DNA of 64,000 nucleotides from NCBI RefSeq assembly GCF_011516835.1, contig NZ_WOTB01000005.1:165410-229409 (forward strand), in the 5' to 3' direction. Position 1 is the stretch's first letter, and every line of letters starts with the position of its first letter. Shown piece by piece: positions 62,306 through 64,000 of the stretch. The DNA is from Acetobacter musti. GTDB lineage: Bacteria; Pseudomonadota; Alphaproteobacteria; Acetobacterales; Acetobacteraceae. Below the pieces are notes generated by a model. The model was not told where the DNA came from and did not search any database. It saw only the letters and a program-made list of their open reading frames with translations. The translations under genes and the position numbers were made by a program.

Positions 62306-63058
62306 CTATTCTGCTGCTCTGCGATTAAGTTCATAAATCAGGCTGATTACATCGGGTGTCTGTTTCGAATCTGCCGGCCCCAGGCGCACCTGTATTTCAA
62401 AAACGCCCATGTCAGAGTCGAGTTTCACGATTCCACTGACAGGATCGCTGTTGGGAGCCAGCCGGCTTTGCGTTCCCAGACCCGTCGCGTGGGCGGGCGT
62501 CGTATAACGCCATTCCTGCGGGCTGACGCGTGTCATCTGATCCGCAGGGTAAGGTCCGCGCGGGAAATCTGTCGCGGGCTCGATCCCTTCGTGGATCACC
62601 TTGTCGACAAACGCCTGATGAGCCGGAAACAGACGCGCGATTATTCCGGCAACCGCGAAGCGACCGCTCGTCTCACCATTGATGGAAGAGACCTGGATTG
62701 CCGGGCCGGTCAGCCGGAAGTCAGAAATGATGGCGCTGGATGGAATGGGTTGCGGCTGCAGAAGAAGAAAACTGCCCGATGATCCATACATCTCAAGACA
62801 ATGCCACCCCGCCGGCGCCACTGCTGCAATATCTTCCGCGGCATAGATTGTCAGACCTGCCGGCAGAGTCCGTGGTGTGGAGAAGTTCGTGCTTAAATGA
62901 TCGGGAGGGGCGATCGGACCTGTCTGACCATCAGCGGGACATCCGACGAAATTTCTCTGCCGGACAGGCGCCCCATGTGCAGCGTATGGGGAAAACATGC
63001 ATGTTACGATACCGGCAGTGAGCCAGCGCATGTACCGGATCAGATGGCGCAAGAACAT
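62306..63058 (-). CDS. Exported hypothetical protein
   Basis: 250 residues. A signal peptide (about residues 1-29, hydrophobic LTAGIVTCMFSPYAAHGA) points to the periplasm. The mature part has GCPADGQTGPI and LTIYAAEDIAAVAPAGWHCL then regular beta-rich sequence; no family recognised. ATG at 63058 is chosen with AGGA 7 bases upstream; the frame extends 14 codons to 63100. A hairpin repeat lies about 100-140 bp past its stop. Confidence 0.75.
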   Translation of the reverse strand: MFLRHLIRYMRWLTAGIVTCMFSPYAAHGAPVRQRNFVGCPADGQTGPIAPPDHLSTNFSTPRTLPAGLTIYAAEDIAAVAPAGWHCLEMYGSSGSFLLLQPQPIPSSAIISDFRLTGPAIQVSSINGETSGRFAVAGIIARLFPAHQAFVDKVIHEGIEPATDFPRGPYPADQMTRVSPQEWRYTTPAHATGLGTQSRLAPNSDPVSGIVKLDSDMGVFEIQVRLGPADSKQTPDVISLIYELNRRAAE

Positions 63059-63282
63059 CGGGGAATCCTTTTCAGGCTGATGCCTCACACAGCGTATCAC
63101 GCACGCGGATTGTTACGGAGGACATTTGACTGCCGGGCCGTTCGGCCGATGCCTCTGTGAAACTTACAGCGCAAATCTGCTTTCCGAAATCGCGCCGGTC
63201 ATGCCGCAATCTTACGTCTCATTCTGTCCTGTTCAAAAATGAATCTGACAGAGATCAGAAAAACCGATCGATGAACAAAACA

Positions 63283-63491
63283 GCGTTTATATATTTTGCA
63301 GACAGGAGACAGAGCAGACCCTATTGCCTTGCGCCTGAGAGAGATCAGCATGCGAAGGTGTACTTATGCACGGCGACTTGCTCCCCTCTCTGTCTTAACA
63401 AACCGGGATCAAAGAGACCGCGTCCCTTTGCGGGGCTTGGGGCAAAACCCAAAAAGCTGCCGCGCCTGCATGTGCAAAGCATACAAACGCC
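63283..63491 (+). repeat. MITE-like repeat with terminal inverted repeats, copy 2
   Basis: About 209 bp. The left end GCGTTTATATATTTTGCAGA and the inverted right end (reverse complement GGCGTTTGTATGCTTTGCA) form imperfect terminal repeats, as in the copy at 39737. The interior again has GGGATCAAAGAGACCGCGTC-type sequence. It is longer than copy 1, with extra bases near 63330-63400. Confidence 0.65.
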
Positions 63492-63588
63492 GGCAAAAAG
63501 AGAACAGGGTCCTGCGGCCTCTGTCGGGTTCGGACAGAGGCCGGAGACGGTTCGTCCCGGTCAGTGTGTCAACGTAATAAGCAGCATT

Positions 63589-63935
63589 TCAGGGCGAAAC
63601 CAGAGCACCCAAGAGGCGTCCGCCGAGGAGATGGACGTGAAAGTGAGGCACTTCCTGGCCGGAATCGGGACCGACATTGCCGATGAGACGGTAGCCGGGT
63701 TCATTGAGACCCAGAGAAGTGGCGACGTGGCCGACGGCGCGGGTGAAGCCGGTGATTTCATCGTCCGAGGCGCGGGCGCTGAAGTCCACGAAGGAGACGT
63801 AGGGACCTTTGGGAATAACGAGGACGTGGACGGGGGCTTTCGGACCGATATCGTGGAAGGCGAGCGCCCATTCGTTCTCGACGCGGATTTCTCACACTTG
63901 AGGCAATTTCGGGTCATTTTGTAGAATTCAGTCAT
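63589..63935 (-). pseudogene. HIT family gene with apparent frameshift
   Basis: The 3' part is a clear HIT hydrolase: ALAFHDIGPKAPVHVLVIPK, VDFSARASDDEITGFTRAVG and VPHFHVHLLGGRLLG, with the histidine triad HFHVH. In that frame a TGA occurs just upstream (63893-63895) before any start codon. The 5' part (FYKMTRNCLKCE, from ATG at 63935) continues the family N-terminus in another frame; joining after the GAG at 63891-63893 (two extra A's, or a lost base) would restore it. Either a true frameshift or a sequencing error. Active HIT proteins hydrolyse nucleoside phosphoramidates. Confidence 0.65.
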
Positions 63936-64000
63936 CCCACAGGAGCCCGATCTGGAATATTGACGATATTCTGCTTCTGGCGGCGGGTTCTGAACGCAGT

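Overview
This 64 kb window is a high-GC bacterial chromosome segment that looks like an acetic acid bacterium (Acetobacteraceae, most like Komagataeibacter/Gluconacetobacter). The grounds are the gene content (NDUFA12-MlaD-DUF2155 cluster, SecB next to pyrF/trpF, trehalose otsBA, FemAB-like GNAT) and the short repeats around 39.7-40.1, 62.2 and 63.3-63.5 kb. Genus placement is from memory, not from a search.

1-21.9 kb is a catabolic island with a partly mirrored gene set. The left arm, all on the minus strand, reads M28-like protein, TonB-dependent receptor, HyuB, HyuA, M20 peptidase, MFS transporter. The right arm reads IclR regulator and a second M28-like protein (+), a citrate-synthase-like protein with an N-terminal DNA-binding domain (-), then M20, MmgE/PrpD, HyuB and HyuA (+). 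The inferred role is uptake and stepwise opening of an amide, lactam or imide compound. The substrate is unknown. Both M28-like proteins lack the catalytic Glu-Glu pair, and the citrate-synthase-like protein has altered catalytic positions, so this is the best candidate for an undescribed system.

21.9-28.2 kb holds a 1000-residue repeat-bearing double glycosyltransferase, SecB, LapA, pyrF, trpF and tRNA-Ser(GGA). 28.155-32.588 kb is a compact 4.4 kb element integrated in the 3' end of that tRNA. It has a 19-bp duplicated core, clustered GCGTTACA arm-type repeats at both ends, a tyrosine integrase, an HNH endonuclease, a serine recombinase and several internal repeats.

32.7-39.6 kb carries a tripartite efflux system (EmrB-type MFS, HlyD, NodT-type outer membrane factor), a pirin-like protein that has lost its metal ligands, and a divergent LysR regulator. 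39.6-50.6 kb has repeats, a DUF2252 protein, a GT92-like glycosyltransferase with a discoidin-like domain, an aldo/keto reductase, an FAH-family protein, DUF1328, DsbB, otsA/otsB, DUF2155, MlaD and NDUFA12. 51-64 kb has a stand-alone TSCPD-domain protein, a sodium:solute symporter, a serine carboxypeptidase, ferrochelatase, MutY, a DciA-like protein, a GNAT protein, RidA, a secreted protein and an apparently frameshifted HIT-family gene at the edge.
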